This document shows positions 43,772 to 52,509 of a DNA stretch of 53,679 nt, piece after piece. The stretch spans positions 1-53,679 of the forward strand of contig JAKSRB010000005.1 in NCBI GenBank assembly GCA_024403825.1, written 5' to 3'. Below the pieces are notes generated by a model, which was not told the origin of the DNA, did not search any database, and saw only the letters and a program-made list of their open reading frames with translations. Both the position numbers and the translations under genes were made by a program. The stretch's first letter is position 1; each line of letters starts with the position of its first letter. The DNA comes from Ruminococcus sp. Lineage in GTDB: Bacteria; Bacillota; Clostridia; Oscillospirales; Acutalibacteraceae.

Positions 43772-46093
43772 ATGGAGCAAAAGATTTGTGGTTTGACTAA
43801 CGAGGAAGTTGCTGAGCGTGTAAGAAATGGTAAAGTAAATATTACGGATAATCTTAAAACCAAATCATATAAGCATATTTTTTATGATAATATCGTTACA
43901 CTTTTTAATCTGATAAATATAGTATTGTTTTTAGCTTTGTTGCTGGTAGGCTCTTATAAAAATATGCTGTTTATCGGTGTTGTAGTTGCAAATATAGTTA
44001 TTGGTATCATTCAGGAAATCCGTTCAAAAAGATGTGTTGACCGTCTTTCAATACTATCTGAGAAAAAAGTAAGGGTTATTCGCAACGGTAATGAAACAGA
44101 GGTCGGCAGAGAAAATCTTGTTATTGATGATATTATTGTACTTTCAAGGGGAAATCAGGTGCCTGCTGACTGTGTTGTGGTAAGCGGTGAATGTAGTGCA
44201 AATGAAAGCCTGCTTACAGGCGAATCCGATTTAATAGTAAAAAATGTAAATGATGAATTACTCTCCGGCAGTTTTATATCATCAGGTAAATGTATGGCTA
44301 AAATTGTAAAGGTTGGTAAGGATTGCTATGCATCAAAAATTAATAGCGAGGCAAAGTACATAAAAAAGGTTAATTCCCGTATTTTGAAATCCTTTAACTT
44401 TATTATTAAGCTTTGTACAGCAATTATGTTTCCGATTGGAGTTATATTTTTTATCTGCCAGTTTGATGTTCTTAATGGAGATATTCAGCAAACTGTTGTA
44501 AGTACAGTTGCATCACTTATCGGAATGATTCCAAAAGGAATGATTTTACTTACAACCTCGGTTCTTGCGGTTTCAATAATAAAGCTGACAAAGAAAAATG
44601 TACTTGTGCAGGAGATGTATTGTATTGAATCACTTGCAAGGGTTGATGTACTCTGCCTTGATAAAACAGGAACCTTGACAGCAGATGAAATGTGTGTTAG
44701 TGAGATTATTCCTTTCAATTCTTCAAAAAGTGAGATTAACTCAGCACTTTTTTCAATAGTAAAAGCCTCTGAAGAAATGAATGCAACTCTTAATGCAATA
44801 AATGAATATATCAATGCCGAAAATGCTTATAATGTTAAGCATTTTTATCAGTTTTCTTCTGAAAAAAAGTGGTCAGGAGGAAATTTTGACAATGGAAAAT
44901 CCTATATAATCGGTGCGACAGAATTTGTATTGAGAAATCATAAAAAATATAGTGAGGTATATAAAAGAATTGAGGAATTAAGTCAGACTGTAAGAATATT
45001 AGTGCTTGCAAGTAGTGAAGATGAAATAATAAATGGAGAATTACCTGAGAATTTAAAACCTCTTGCTCTTATATTGATTAAAGATAAGCTGAGAGAAAAT
45101 GTAAATGAAACTGTAGAATATTTTAAGGAACAGGGAGTGACCTTAAAGGTAATATCGGGCGACAGCGTAAAAACTGTAAAAAATATAGCTGTTGAAACAG
45201 GAATAGAGGGAGCAGAAAAGGCTGTTGATATGACTACCATTAAAACCGATGAAGAGCTTGTTAAGGTTGCTGAAAAATGTAATGTATTCGGACGAGTTAC
45301 ACCAGCTCAGAAAAAACAGCTTGTAATGGCAATGCAGGCAAACGGACATTTTGTAGCAATGACTGGTGACGGTGTGAATGATGTTCTGGCACTAAAAGAG
45401 GCAGATTGCTCGGTTGCGATGGCATCAGGAAGTGAGGCAGCAAGGAATGTTTCTCAGCTTGTATTGGTAAATAACGATTTTTCTGCTATGCCAAATGTTG
45501 TTTCAGAGGGCAGAAGAACTATTAATAATCTTGAGAGAAGCTCAGCATTATTTCTTGTAAAAACAATTTATTCAGTAGTGCTTTCGATTATTTTTATATT
45601 TTTTAATTCCAAATATCCGTTTGAGCCTATTCAGCTGACTTTGATTGGAGCATTTACTGTTGCTCTGCCGTCATTTGTACTTGCCTTGCAACCGAATGAA
45701 AACAGGATTACAGGTAATTTTACTGTTAAAATTCTATCGAGGGCTTTGCCATCTGCGTTATGTGTTATAATTAATATTGTTGCAGTAGCGTTGATTAGTG
45801 ATACATTCAAGCTGAATAGCGGTGAGGTTTCAACAATATCCGTATATCTTACCGCATTATCCTGCTTTTTGTTAGTGTTAAGGCTGTCATATCCGTTCAA
45901 TTTGCTTAGAATTGCTATGCTGGCAGTAAGTTCAGGTGGTGTTATAGTATCAAGCTTGTTTTATAAAAAATTCTTTTCTTTGACGGTGCTTAGTTTAAAT
46001 GGATATGCAATACTTGCAATGCTTATGGTATTTACTGTACTGATTTTTTATCTTATGCAAAATATAGCAGACAGGCTGATTAATAAATATTAA
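43772..46093 (+). CDS. P-type cation-transporting ATPase, CtpE-like
   Basis: A 773-residue P-type ATPase with LLTGES in the actuator domain, phosphorylated Asp297 in DKTGTLT and GDGVNDVLAL in the hinge. About ten membrane helices are expected. It has no N-terminal heavy-metal domain, so it is not a P1B copper or zinc pump; the overall pattern resembles mycobacterial CtpE, a calcium transporter. The helix-4 motif, usually PEGL in P2 pumps, reads PKGM (P254, K255), so an ion-binding glutamate is lysine and the ion is uncertain. CGGAGG precedes the ATG. Confidence 0.85.
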   Translation: MEQKICGLTNEEVAERVRNGKVNITDNLKTKSYKHIFYDNIVTLFNLINIVLFLALLLVGSYKNMLFIGVVVANIVIGIIQEIRSKRCVDRLSILSEKKVRVIRNGNETEVGRENLVIDDIIVLSRGNQVPADCVVVSGECSANESLLTGESDLIVKNVNDELLSGSFISSGKCMAKIVKVGKDCYASKINSEAKYIKKVNSRILKSFNFIIKLCTAIMFPIGVIFFICQFDVLNGDIQQTVVSTVASLIGMIPKGMILLTTSVLAVSIIKLTKKNVLVQEMYCIESLARVDVLCLDKTGTLTADEMCVSEIIPFNSSKSEINSALFSIVKASEEMNATLNAINEYINAENAYNVKHFYQFSSEKKWSGGNFDNGKSYIIGATEFVLRNHKKYSEVYKRIEELSQTVRILVLASSEDEIINGELPENLKPLALILIKDKLRENVNETVEYFKEQGVTLKVISGDSVKTVKNIAVETGIEGAEKAVDMTTIKTDEELVKVAEKCNVFGRVTPAQKKQLVMAMQANGHFVAMTGDGVNDVLALKEADCSVAMASGSEAARNVSQLVLVNNDFSAMPNVVSEGRRTINNLERSSALFLVKTIYSVVLSIIFIFFNSKYPFEPIQLTLIGAFTVALPSFVLALQPNENRITGNFTVKILSRALPSALCVIINIVAVALISDTFKLNSGEVSTISVYLTALSCFLLVLRLSYPFNLLRIAMLAVSSGGVIVSSLFYKKFFSLTVLSLNGYAILAMLMVFTVLIFYLMQNIADRLINKY

Positions 46094-46111
46094 TATACAA
46101 CAGGTGTAAAT

Positions 46112-47461
46112 ATGAAAATAAATATTCCTGAAAAGGTTTTGAAAATAACTGAAAGACTTAATAATAATGGATATGAGGCATATATAGTTGGCGGTTGTGT
46201 GAGGGATTCGCTTGCAGGGATTTGCCCACACGATTGGGATATATGTACAAATGCTCTTCCTGAGCAAACTAAGCTGTGTTTTAAGGATTATAAAATATTT
46301 GATGCAGGAATTAAACATGGTACGATTTCAGTTGTAAGTGAAAATGAGGTTTTTGAAATTACAACATATCGAATTGACGGAGAATATTCAGACAACCGAC
46401 ACCCTGAAAATGTTACTTTCACACGCAATATAATTGATGACCTTGCAAGACGAGATTTTACTGTAAATGCGATTGCTTATAATAATGAAAGCGGACTTGT
46501 TGACCCATTTAATGGTTTTTCAGATTTGAAAAGTGGTATTATAAGATGTGTAAGAGAGCCTGACGAGCGTTTTAATGAGGACGGTTTGAGAATTATCAGG
46601 GCATTGCGGTTTGCTTCAGTTTATGGATTTGAGATTGAGGAAAAAACTGCCAAATCAATAATTAAAAACAAGGGATTGCTGAATAATATATCTGCTGAGA
46701 GGATTTCCGTTGAGCTATTAAAGCTGCTTTGCGGAAAAGGTGCTGAAAATATCCTGAATACTTACCGAGAAGTTTTTGCAGAGATTATTCCTGAGCTTGC
46801 CTGTGAATTTGACTATGACCAATGTACAAAGCATCATTGCTATGATTTGTGGCATCATACTACATATGCAGTTGGTGCAATTAAAAATACACCTGTATTA
46901 AGAATGGTTATGCTGTTACATGATATTGCAAAGCCGGAATGCTGCAAAAAAGATGCTGACGGTACAAGTCATTTTAAGGGGCATCCGATAGTAAGTGCGG
47001 AAAAAGCAAGGATAATTCTGCACAGATTAAAATTTTCAAATGCATTTACAGATGATTGCATAAAGCTGATAAAATATCATGATGTAAGGTTGAATGGTAC
47101 CAAAAGGCATATTTTACGAATGATGAATAAGCTTGGGAAAAATCTTTTTCCAATGCTCATTGAGGTACAATATGCAGATATAGCGGCTCAATCTGATTAT
47201 CAAAGACAGGAAAAGCTGAAAAATATTGATATATCAAAAAGATTTTATTATGAAATTCTTGAAGAGGATAGTTGCTTTTCACTCAGACAGCTTGCAATAA
47301 ACGGAAATGACCTTATAAAAATCGGAATAACAGAGGGAAAGCTTATCGGTAATATTTTAAAAGCTTTGCTTGAAATGGTGCTTGATGAAGAAATAAAAAA
47401 TGACAAGGATATGCTTATTGAAAAGGCACATCAGCTTGCCAACGAACTTTATGAAAAATAG
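46112..47461 (+). CDS. cca: CCA tRNA nucleotidyltransferase
   Basis: A 449-residue class II nucleotidyltransferase with the phosphate loop GGCVRDSLAG, catalytic pair in HDWDICT, the RRDFTVNAIAY motif, and an HD domain in the C-terminal half (LLHDIAKP). It adds or repairs the CCA end of tRNAs. The fold and HD domain fit the long form seen in Clostridia. It lies 18 bases behind the P-type ATPase and may share its transcript. A strong terminator follows. Confidence 0.95.
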   Translation: MKINIPEKVLKITERLNNNGYEAYIVGGCVRDSLAGICPHDWDICTNALPEQTKLCFKDYKIFDAGIKHGTISVVSENEVFEITTYRIDGEYSDNRHPENVTFTRNIIDDLARRDFTVNAIAYNNESGLVDPFNGFSDLKSGIIRCVREPDERFNEDGLRIIRALRFASVYGFEIEEKTAKSIIKNKGLLNNISAERISVELLKLLCGKGAENILNTYREVFAEIIPELACEFDYDQCTKHHCYDLWHHTTYAVGAIKNTPVLRMVMLLHDIAKPECCKKDADGTSHFKGHPIVSAEKARIILHRLKFSNAFTDDCIKLIKYHDVRLNGTKRHILRMMNKLGKNLFPMLIEVQYADIAAQSDYQRQEKLKNIDISKRFYYEILEEDSCFSLRQLAINGNDLIKIGITEGKLIGNILKALLEMVLDEEIKNDKDMLIEKAHQLANELYEK

Positions 47462-47469
47462 AAAAACAA

Positions 47470-47504
47470 ACAGGATGATTACTATTGCAATCATCCTGTA
47501 TTTT
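47470..47504. terminator. Bidirectional terminator after cca
   Basis: A perfect 11-bp stem, ACAGGATGATT (47470-47480) with AATCATCCTGT (47489-47499). On the forward strand ATTTTA follows. On the reverse strand TTTGTTTTTC follows, so it can also end a transcript coming from the small gene at 47.95 kb. Confidence 0.88.
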
Positions 47505-47882
47505 ATGAGGGGGTTAATTGATAAAATCAAATTAGTACATTGGTTTAATCTCCAATAATAAAATAATTATGTAAGTTACAAGAAAGTAAATTTAACTTTC
47601 CATTGGTCTAACCACCTATATAAAATTTCCGACATCTATATTAAATTATAATAAAAATCTGTTTTACCGTATTTACATTAAGGTAACTAATCAAATTCTG
47701 AAAATCGGACGAATATAATCTAAAAGCTTTAAATAAAACATACAAAATAGTTTAGATTACTAACTGTGAATCAGAATACTTCACTTAATTCAGGGAAAAA
47801 TATGTTTAATAACAATAAAATAATTAGTGTATCCTGACAATCAATTTAAAAGCATTTAACCAATTCTTAAAGTAAATCGGTT
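47505..47882 (-). ncRNA. Possible long 3' untranslated part of the small-gene transcript
   Basis: No protein gene is visible on either strand. If the reverse-strand promoter at 48.0 kb is used, the next good terminator on that strand is 47499-47470, giving an RNA of about 530 nt of which only 69 code. It contains small palindromes such as AACCGATT/AATTGGTT (about 47857-47881) and GAAAGT/ACTTTC (about 47582-47600), and two similar 19-base segments beginning ATTGGTT (near 47539) and ATTGGTC (near 47602). An RNA product is inference. Confidence 0.35.
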
Positions 47883-47951
47883 TTATACATTTGGTGGAAA
47901 ACTCCTTTTGAGTTTTCTGATTTCCATTTTAAAAGGTCTTTTAGCTTTCAT
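47883..47951 (-). CDS. Small basic peptide gene (22 residues), undescribed
   Basis: On the reverse strand ATG 47951-47949 opens a 22-codon frame that begins MKAKRPFKM, ends SFPPNV and stops at TAA. AAGGAGG lies exactly seven bases upstream, and a consensus promoter stands about 55 bases before the start. Eight residues are Lys or Arg and one is acidic. F7, I11, L14 and F18 would fall on one face of a helix, so it could be an amphipathic cationic helix that binds membrane or RNA. I know no family it belongs to. SpoVM is a similar-sized amphipathic spore peptide but its sequence differs. It could also be a leader peptide, but no gene follows on this strand. Confidence 0.55.
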   Translation of the reverse strand: MKAKRPFKMEIRKLKRSFPPNV

Positions 47952-47978
47952 AATAAAGCCTCCTTATAAAATTCTTGT

Positions 47979-47993
47979 GAACTTTTTTAGTTC
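47979..47993 (-). other. Small hairpin in the 5' leader of the small gene
   Basis: GAACT and AGTTC pair around a five-base A/T loop, between the promoter and the ribosome binding site. Confidence 0.4.
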
Positions 47994-48007
47994 TTATCTT
48001 TGTCTAT

Positions 48008-48036
48008 ATTATACTTTTATTTACCAACATTGTCAA
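48008..48036 (-). promoter_or_regulatory. Consensus sigma-A promoter of the small gene
   Basis: On the reverse strand TTGACA (48036-48031), 17 bases, TATAAT (48013-48008). Both hexamers are perfect, and the transcript should start near 48001. Confidence 0.85.
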
Positions 48037-48080
48037 GGGTTTTGTTAAAATTATTTATATTTTTATTTATTCAAAAACTA

Positions 48081-48109
48081 TTGCTCTCTTGATTTGATTA
48101 TGATATAAT
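48081..48109 (+). promoter_or_regulatory. Probable promoter of the asparaginase gene
   Basis: TTGCTC (48081-48086), 17 bases, TATAAT (48104-48109). The leader of about 105 nt contains a hairpin around the palindrome CATCATAATATGATG (about 48151-48181). Confidence 0.6.
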
Positions 48110-48221
48110 TAAAATGTTAGGGCAAAATTTAAATATACGATTATTCTGTATGCGGTTTCATCATAATATGATGTAGCCGTATTTTAATATAGCTTAATTT
48201 TTAAGACTGGATTTGATAGCT

Positions 48222-49199
48222 GTGAAAATTTTAGTAGTATTTACAGGTGGAACAATAGCCTGTTCAAGCGATTTTGGAATACTTCATACCGATACGCATA
48301 ATTCTTTCTTACTTTTAGATATGTATAGTAAAGCCGATAATTCGGTTATATTTGTAACTGAAACTCCTTATATGATTTTAAGTGAGAACCTTGATAGCAG
48401 TAATTTGTTTGCCCTTTATAACTGTATCAAAAACTTGGATTTATCTGATTTTGACGGAGTTATCGTTACACATGGTACAGATACTTTGCAATATACCTCT
48501 GCATTTTTGGGGTACGCTTTCAGCAGTCTGCAAATTCCGTTGGTTTTGGTTTCAGCTAATTTTCCGCTTTCTGACAGCCGTTCAAACGGACTTATAAACT
48601 TTAGTTCCGCTGTTGATTTTATAAAATGCGGAGGGGGAAGAGGAGTATTTGTTTCCTACAACAATAAATCTGATTTTACTGAAATACATCGTGCAACCAG
48701 ACTTTTACCACACGCCCCATACTCAGATTATCTTACCAGTATTTTCAACATTAATTATGGTATTGTGGAAAACCATAAGTTAATAAAAAACTCAGCCTAT
48801 GCAGAAAAACCAGATAAGCTGAGCTTTGATGAAATTAATTTTGATGGATTAAGCGTTTTGAAGATTTCTCCGTATCCTGATATGAAATATCCCACATTAA
48901 ATAGTGGAATTAAGGCGGTATTGCTTGAAACCTATCATTCAGGTACATTGAATACAAAAAATAATTCATTAAAGGAATTTTGTGGTTTAGCAAAAGAATT
49001 AAATATTCCTGTTTTTCTAACAGGTAATTGTGACGGCTTCAATTATGAAAGTAAATTGTTATTTGACAGCTTTGATATAAAAATACTTCCGGTGGCTTCT
49101 CCGATTGCAATGTATATTAAGCTCCTGACATTGCCTAAGAATAGAATAAATGATGTATTTCTATCTTGTGGCGGTGATTTTTCTGAGAATTTATCCTGA
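48222..49199 (+). CDS. Asparaginase family protein
   Basis: About 325 residues. It starts MKILVVFTGGTIA with the first catalytic Thr and has VTHGTDT with the second Thr and the Asp. These define the type I/II L-asparaginase fold, which hydrolyses asparagine to aspartate and ammonia. No signal peptide is seen, so it is probably cytoplasmic. The middle of the protein (SANFPLSDSRSNG) departs from classical AnsA/AnsB, so a related amidase is possible. GTG 48222 gives the usual N-terminus; TTG 48213 is in frame too. Its last nine bases overlap the end of sigF on the other strand. Confidence 0.82.
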   Translation: MKILVVFTGGTIACSSDFGILHTDTHNSFLLLDMYSKADNSVIFVTETPYMILSENLDSSNLFALYNCIKNLDLSDFDGVIVTHGTDTLQYTSAFLGYAFSSLQIPLVLVSANFPLSDSRSNGLINFSSAVDFIKCGGGRGVFVSYNNKSDFTEIHRATRLLPHAPYSDYLTSIFNINYGIVENHKLIKNSAYAEKPDKLSFDEINFDGLSVLKISPYPDMKYPTLNSGIKAVLLETYHSGTLNTKNNSLKEFCGLAKELNIPVFLTGNCDGFNYESKLLFDSFDIKILPVASPIAMYIKLLTLPKNRINDVFLSCGGDFSENLS

Positions 49200-49850
49200 C
49201 ATTTTTTCTCTTATAATGCCGAGTATTTTTTTCTCTCGTCTGCTGACCTGTACCTGAGTCATATTCAATATTTTTGCGGTTTGCACCTGCGTTTTATTCT
49301 GATAGTATCTTAGCTTTATTATTTGTCTGTCATTGTCCTCAAGCAGGCTCAATGCTTGAATAAGACTTAGTCTTTCGGATATTTCGTCTTGTATATCATC
49401 TGTCGGAACATCTATCTGAGGATTTCCTTCTTCATCATACTCTGAGGTGAGCGAAAGGGGAGCTTTGACACAATTCAGAGCATCAACAATTTTTTCTTCG
49501 CTTACTTCAAGCTTTTTTGCAAGCTGTGAAATTGTCAGCTCTTTGCCGTTCTTAATCTTTTGTTCATTATTAAGTCGGTTAATATTCATTGAAAGCTCTT
49601 TCAGACTTCTGCTTACTCTGATTGTTCCTCCGTCACGAAACAACCTTTTGATTTCACCGATAATTACAGGAAATGCGTAGGTTGAAAACTGATAGTTCAG
49701 ACTTGTATCAAAGTTGTTTATTGCTTTGGCAAGTCCAAGACAACCTGCTGAAAAAAGCTCCTCATATTCAATGCCCTTTCCTGTGAATCTTTTACAGCAG
49801 GCGTGTACCAGTCCGAAATTTTCATCTGCTATTCTGTCCTTTTCATTCAT
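49191..49850 (-). CDS. sigF: RNA polymerase sporulation sigma factor SigF
   Basis: A 219-residue group 3 sigma factor. Region 2 runs from about residue 5 to 75 (YEELFSAGCLGLAKAINNFD, then FSTYAFPVIIGEIKRLFRD), region 3 from 80 to 150, and region 4 ends with the helix-turn-helix TQVQTAKILNMTQVQVSRREK. It directs early forespore transcription and is held inactive by SpoIIAB. It is the third gene of the spoIIA operon and overlaps spoIIAB by eight bases. The close 3' overlap with the asparaginase gene leaves no room for a terminator between them. Confidence 0.96.
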   Translation of the reverse strand: MNEKDRIADENFGLVHACCKRFTGKGIEYEELFSAGCLGLAKAINNFDTSLNYQFSTYAFPVIIGEIKRLFRDGGTIRVSRSLKELSMNINRLNNEQKIKNGKELTISQLAKKLEVSEEKIVDALNCVKAPLSLTSEYDEEGNPQIDVPTDDIQDEISERLSLIQALSLLEDNDRQIIKLRYYQNKTQVQTAKILNMTQVQVSRREKKILGIIREKMSG

Positions 49851-50292
49851 TTTCTGAACCTATTATTTTTTCAAGTGTTACGGTTGTTCCTTTTTGGGGC
49901 GTAGATTTAACCTTAACCTTATCGCAAAAGCTTTGCATTACCGCAAATCCAAGTCCTGCACGCTCTTCCTCAGGTGCAGTTGTAAAAAGTGGCTCCATTG
50001 CCTTCTTTATATCCTCAATTCCACACCCTTTATCACGAATTTTTATTGTAACCTTGTTGTCCTCTGTGATTCTTCCTTTTATGTATATAGTACCGCCTGT
50101 TCGCCTGTAGCCATGTACTATGCAGTTTGTTACTGCCTCGGATACAGCAGTTTTTATGTCGCTCAATTCGCTTATTGTTGGGTCAAGATTCATTATAAAT
50201 GAGGCTACGGCACTTCTTGCAAATGCTTCATTACAGCTCTTTGATGGGAAGCTTAAACTCATTTCATTTTTAATTTTAGTTTTGGTTGTCAT
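49843..50292 (-). CDS. spoIIAB: Anti-sigma-F factor and serine kinase SpoIIAB
   Basis: A 149-residue GHKL-type kinase with the N box SEAVTNCIVHGY, the G1 box RDKGCGIEDI and the G2 region ERAGLGFAVM. It binds sigma-F with ATP and phosphorylates SpoIIAA. It overlaps spoIIAA by four bases upstream and sigF by eight downstream, the coupled arrangement expected for balanced synthesis of the three proteins. Confidence 0.96.
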   Translation of the reverse strand: MTTKTKIKNEMSLSFPSKSCNEAFARSAVASFIMNLDPTISELSDIKTAVSEAVTNCIVHGYRRTGGTIYIKGRITEDNKVTIKIRDKGCGIEDIKKAMEPLFTTAPEEERAGLGFAVMQSFCDKVKVKSTPQKGTTVTLEKIIGSENE

Positions 50293-50591
50293 CTCAGTAC
50301 CCCCAGACTTTCAAGTCCTGACATTGCAAATATTCTGTATAATCTGTCAGGAATATTTATTACACGCAATGCTCCGCCAATCAGTTTCATCTGTCGGTAT
50401 CGTCCCATTACAAGCCCTACACCTGAAGAGTCCATAAAGGTTACTCCTGAAAAATCAAGATATAATTCCCTTGGCTTGAACATCTGTGCCGCACCATCTA
50501 CCTTTGTTCGGATTTTTGCGGCTGAATCGTGGTCAATTTCACCGTCTATATATGCGGTCAGAATATTGTTTTTAAATTCTGTTTTCAGCAT
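50289..50591 (-). CDS. spoIIAA: Anti-anti-sigma factor SpoIIAA
   Basis: A 100-residue STAS-domain protein, shorter than B. subtilis SpoIIAA (117). The phosphorylation site lies in FMDSSGVGL, with S56 the likely target. Unphosphorylated protein binds SpoIIAB and releases sigma-F; SpoIIE, encoded at 21.8 kb, removes the phosphate. It is the first gene of the operon, with AAAGGGATG before its ATG. Confidence 0.95.
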   Translation of the reverse strand: MLKTEFKNNILTAYIDGEIDHDSAAKIRTKVDGAAQMFKPRELYLDFSGVTFMDSSGVGLVMGRYRQMKLIGGALRVINIPDRLYRIFAMSGLESLGVLR

Positions 50592-50659
50592 TTCAACATC
50601 CCTTTTACTTTAATATGTTTCTTTTTCAATTTTAAAACTATTTGCAGGAAAAATTTGTT

Positions 50660-50710
50660 TTTCTATGTCGGAAATATAAAATTTATTCGTCATAGCATAT
50701 CAATATCATA
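50660..50710 (-). promoter_or_regulatory. Possible sigma-H promoter region of the spoIIA operon
   Basis: On the reverse strand GACGAAT resembles the sigma-H -10 (RNNGAAT), with a poor -35 candidate (TTATGATAT) 11 bases upstream. A TGTCGGA sequence on the forward strand nearby is one base off a Spo0A box. This is suggestive only. Confidence 0.3.
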
Positions 50711-50735
50711 AAATTTTCTAAACAAAATAAAATGC

Positions 50736-50764
50736 TTTACAATTTTGTCTGTTTATTGTATAAT
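50736..50764 (+). promoter_or_regulatory. Sigma-A-type promoter of ilvBNC
   Basis: TTTACA (50736-50741), 17 bases, TATAAT (50759-50764). The leader of about 105 nt shows no T-box specifier or T-box sequence and no obvious attenuator. Confidence 0.75.
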
Positions 50765-50874
50765 GTAGGTTAAGGCAACAGAGATTTTTTGAGAATTTGA
50801 TTTTTAAAAGCTATATTTGTTCAGATTATTTGTTGCAAAATGTAAATCTTTTAGATTGGAGGGACTGATTCATA

Positions 50875-52497
50875 ATGATTAGCGGTGCTGAAATTATGGT
50901 AAAATGTTTGGAAGCTGAGGGTGTTAATGTCGTCTTTGGTTATCCGGGTGCGGCTATCTGCCCCTTTTATGATAAAATCTATGATTCTGAAATAAAGCAT
51001 ATTCTTGTTCGTGATGAGCAGAATGCGGCTCATGCGGCAAGCGGTTATGCAAGATGTAGTGGTAAGCCTGGTGTTTGCGTGGCAACCTCAGGTCCTGGTG
51101 CAACAAACCTCATTACTGGTATTGCAACTGCATATATGGATTCAATTCCAATGGTAGCTATTACAGGTCAGGTGCGTTCTGATTTGCTTGGTCGTGATGT
51201 GTTTCAGGAGGCTGATATTACAGGTGCGTGCGAGCCTTTTGTTAAGCATAGCTATCTTGTTAATAAAACAGAGGATTTACCACGAATTTTTAAAGAGGCT
51301 TTTCATATTGCATCAACAGGCAGGCAAGGCCCTGTGCTTATTGATATTCCACAGGATATTCAGGAAAATTCTATTGAAGAATTTATTTATCCTGAAAGAG
51401 TTAATATAATTGGTTATAAGCCCAATACAAAGGGACATACTGTTCAGGTTAAAAGAGCTGTTGAAGCTATTAAGGAGAGTAAGCGTCCTGTAATTGTTGC
51501 AGGTGGCGGTGTTCTTAGCTCAGGTGTAAAGCTTAAGCTCAGAGAGTTTGTTGACCAGACCAAAATTCCTTTGATTTCTACAATGATGGGTATTGGTATT
51601 ATGCCAAGTGACCACGAATTATATCTTGGTATGCTTGGAACTTATGGAAAGGCTGTTGCAAACAGAGCTTTACATGAGGCTGATCTGGTTATCGTTTGCG
51701 GTGCAAGACTTGGTGACAGAGCGGTTGCCGCACCAAATCAGATGAGTGAGAAAAACACAGTTATACATATTGATATAGACCCTGCTGAAATAGGTAAGAA
51801 TGTTACAACTGAAATTCCGATTGTTGGTGATATGCGAAATGTAATGAAAATGCTTATTGAAACAATAGGGGATTATACAGTACCAAATCAGTGGAATGAA
51901 ACAGTTAAATTCTGGACAAAGGAGCTTAAGCGTGAACCTCAGAGCTTTGAGGGCTATGTTGAGCCGAGAAGTCTTATCAGTAATTTGAGTGCGATGTTCC
52001 ATTCAAAGGCTATCCTTGTAGCAGATGTTGGACAAAACCAGATTTGGTGTGCAAATAATTTCCGTATTCGTGAGGGAAGATTTCTTACAACAGGCGGTAT
52101 GGGTACAATGGGTTATTCAATACCTGCCGCAGTAGGTGCAAAATTTGCAAGACCAACAAGAGATGTAATTGTAGTTTGCGGTGACGGAAGCTTCCAGATG
52201 AGCCTCAATGAGCTTGCTACAATAGCAGGTAATAATCTTAATATAAAGATTATTATTATGAGAAATACCAGACTTGGAATGGTTCGTGAATTGCAGGACA
52301 AGTTATATAACAGCCGTCATTCAGCTACAATATTGAATGGTGACCCTGATTTTCTGAAAATCGCAGAAGCATATGGAATTGACCATGCTGAGGCTAACTC
52401 GAATGCTGAGGCAGAAGAGATAATCAAGAATATAGTTGACAGCGACAAGCCATTTATACTTGTATGCAATGTATATCCTGATACTCCGTCAATTTAA
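50875..52497 (+). CDS. ilvB: Acetolactate synthase large subunit
   Basis: A 540-residue thiamine-pyrophosphate enzyme that condenses pyruvate to acetolactate (or with 2-oxobutyrate) in branched-chain amino acid synthesis. The N-terminal part holds the catalytic Glu in RDEQNAAHAASG, the middle is the FAD-binding domain, and the C-terminal part contains the TPP-metal motif CGDGSFQM ending about 28 residues later in NTRLG. An adjacent regulatory subunit gene supports the anabolic AHAS form. GGAGGG lies upstream of ATG 50875. Confidence 0.96.
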   Translation: MISGAEIMVKCLEAEGVNVVFGYPGAAICPFYDKIYDSEIKHILVRDEQNAAHAASGYARCSGKPGVCVATSGPGATNLITGIATAYMDSIPMVAITGQVRSDLLGRDVFQEADITGACEPFVKHSYLVNKTEDLPRIFKEAFHIASTGRQGPVLIDIPQDIQENSIEEFIYPERVNIIGYKPNTKGHTVQVKRAVEAIKESKRPVIVAGGGVLSSGVKLKLREFVDQTKIPLISTMMGIGIMPSDHELYLGMLGTYGKAVANRALHEADLVIVCGARLGDRAVAAPNQMSEKNTVIHIDIDPAEIGKNVTTEIPIVGDMRNVMKMLIETIGDYTVPNQWNETVKFWTKELKREPQSFEGYVEPRSLISNLSAMFHSKAILVADVGQNQIWCANNFRIREGRFLTTGGMGTMGYSIPAAVGAKFARPTRDVIVVCGDGSFQMSLNELATIAGNNLNIKIIIMRNTRLGMVRELQDKLYNSRHSATILNGDPDFLKIAEAYGIDHAEANSNAEAEEIIKNIVDSDKPFILVCNVYPDTPSI

Positions 52498-52509
52498 TGA
52501 GGTGATAGA

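Noticed and set aside
47801..47836. Short forward-strand frame starting at ATG near 47802
   Set aside because: It has only about a dozen codons, with a poor ribosome binding site and no promoter in phase.
50765..50874. T-box or other riboswitch upstream of ilvB
   Set aside because: The leader is only about 105 nt, and neither a T-box sequence nor an antiterminator/terminator pair is visible.
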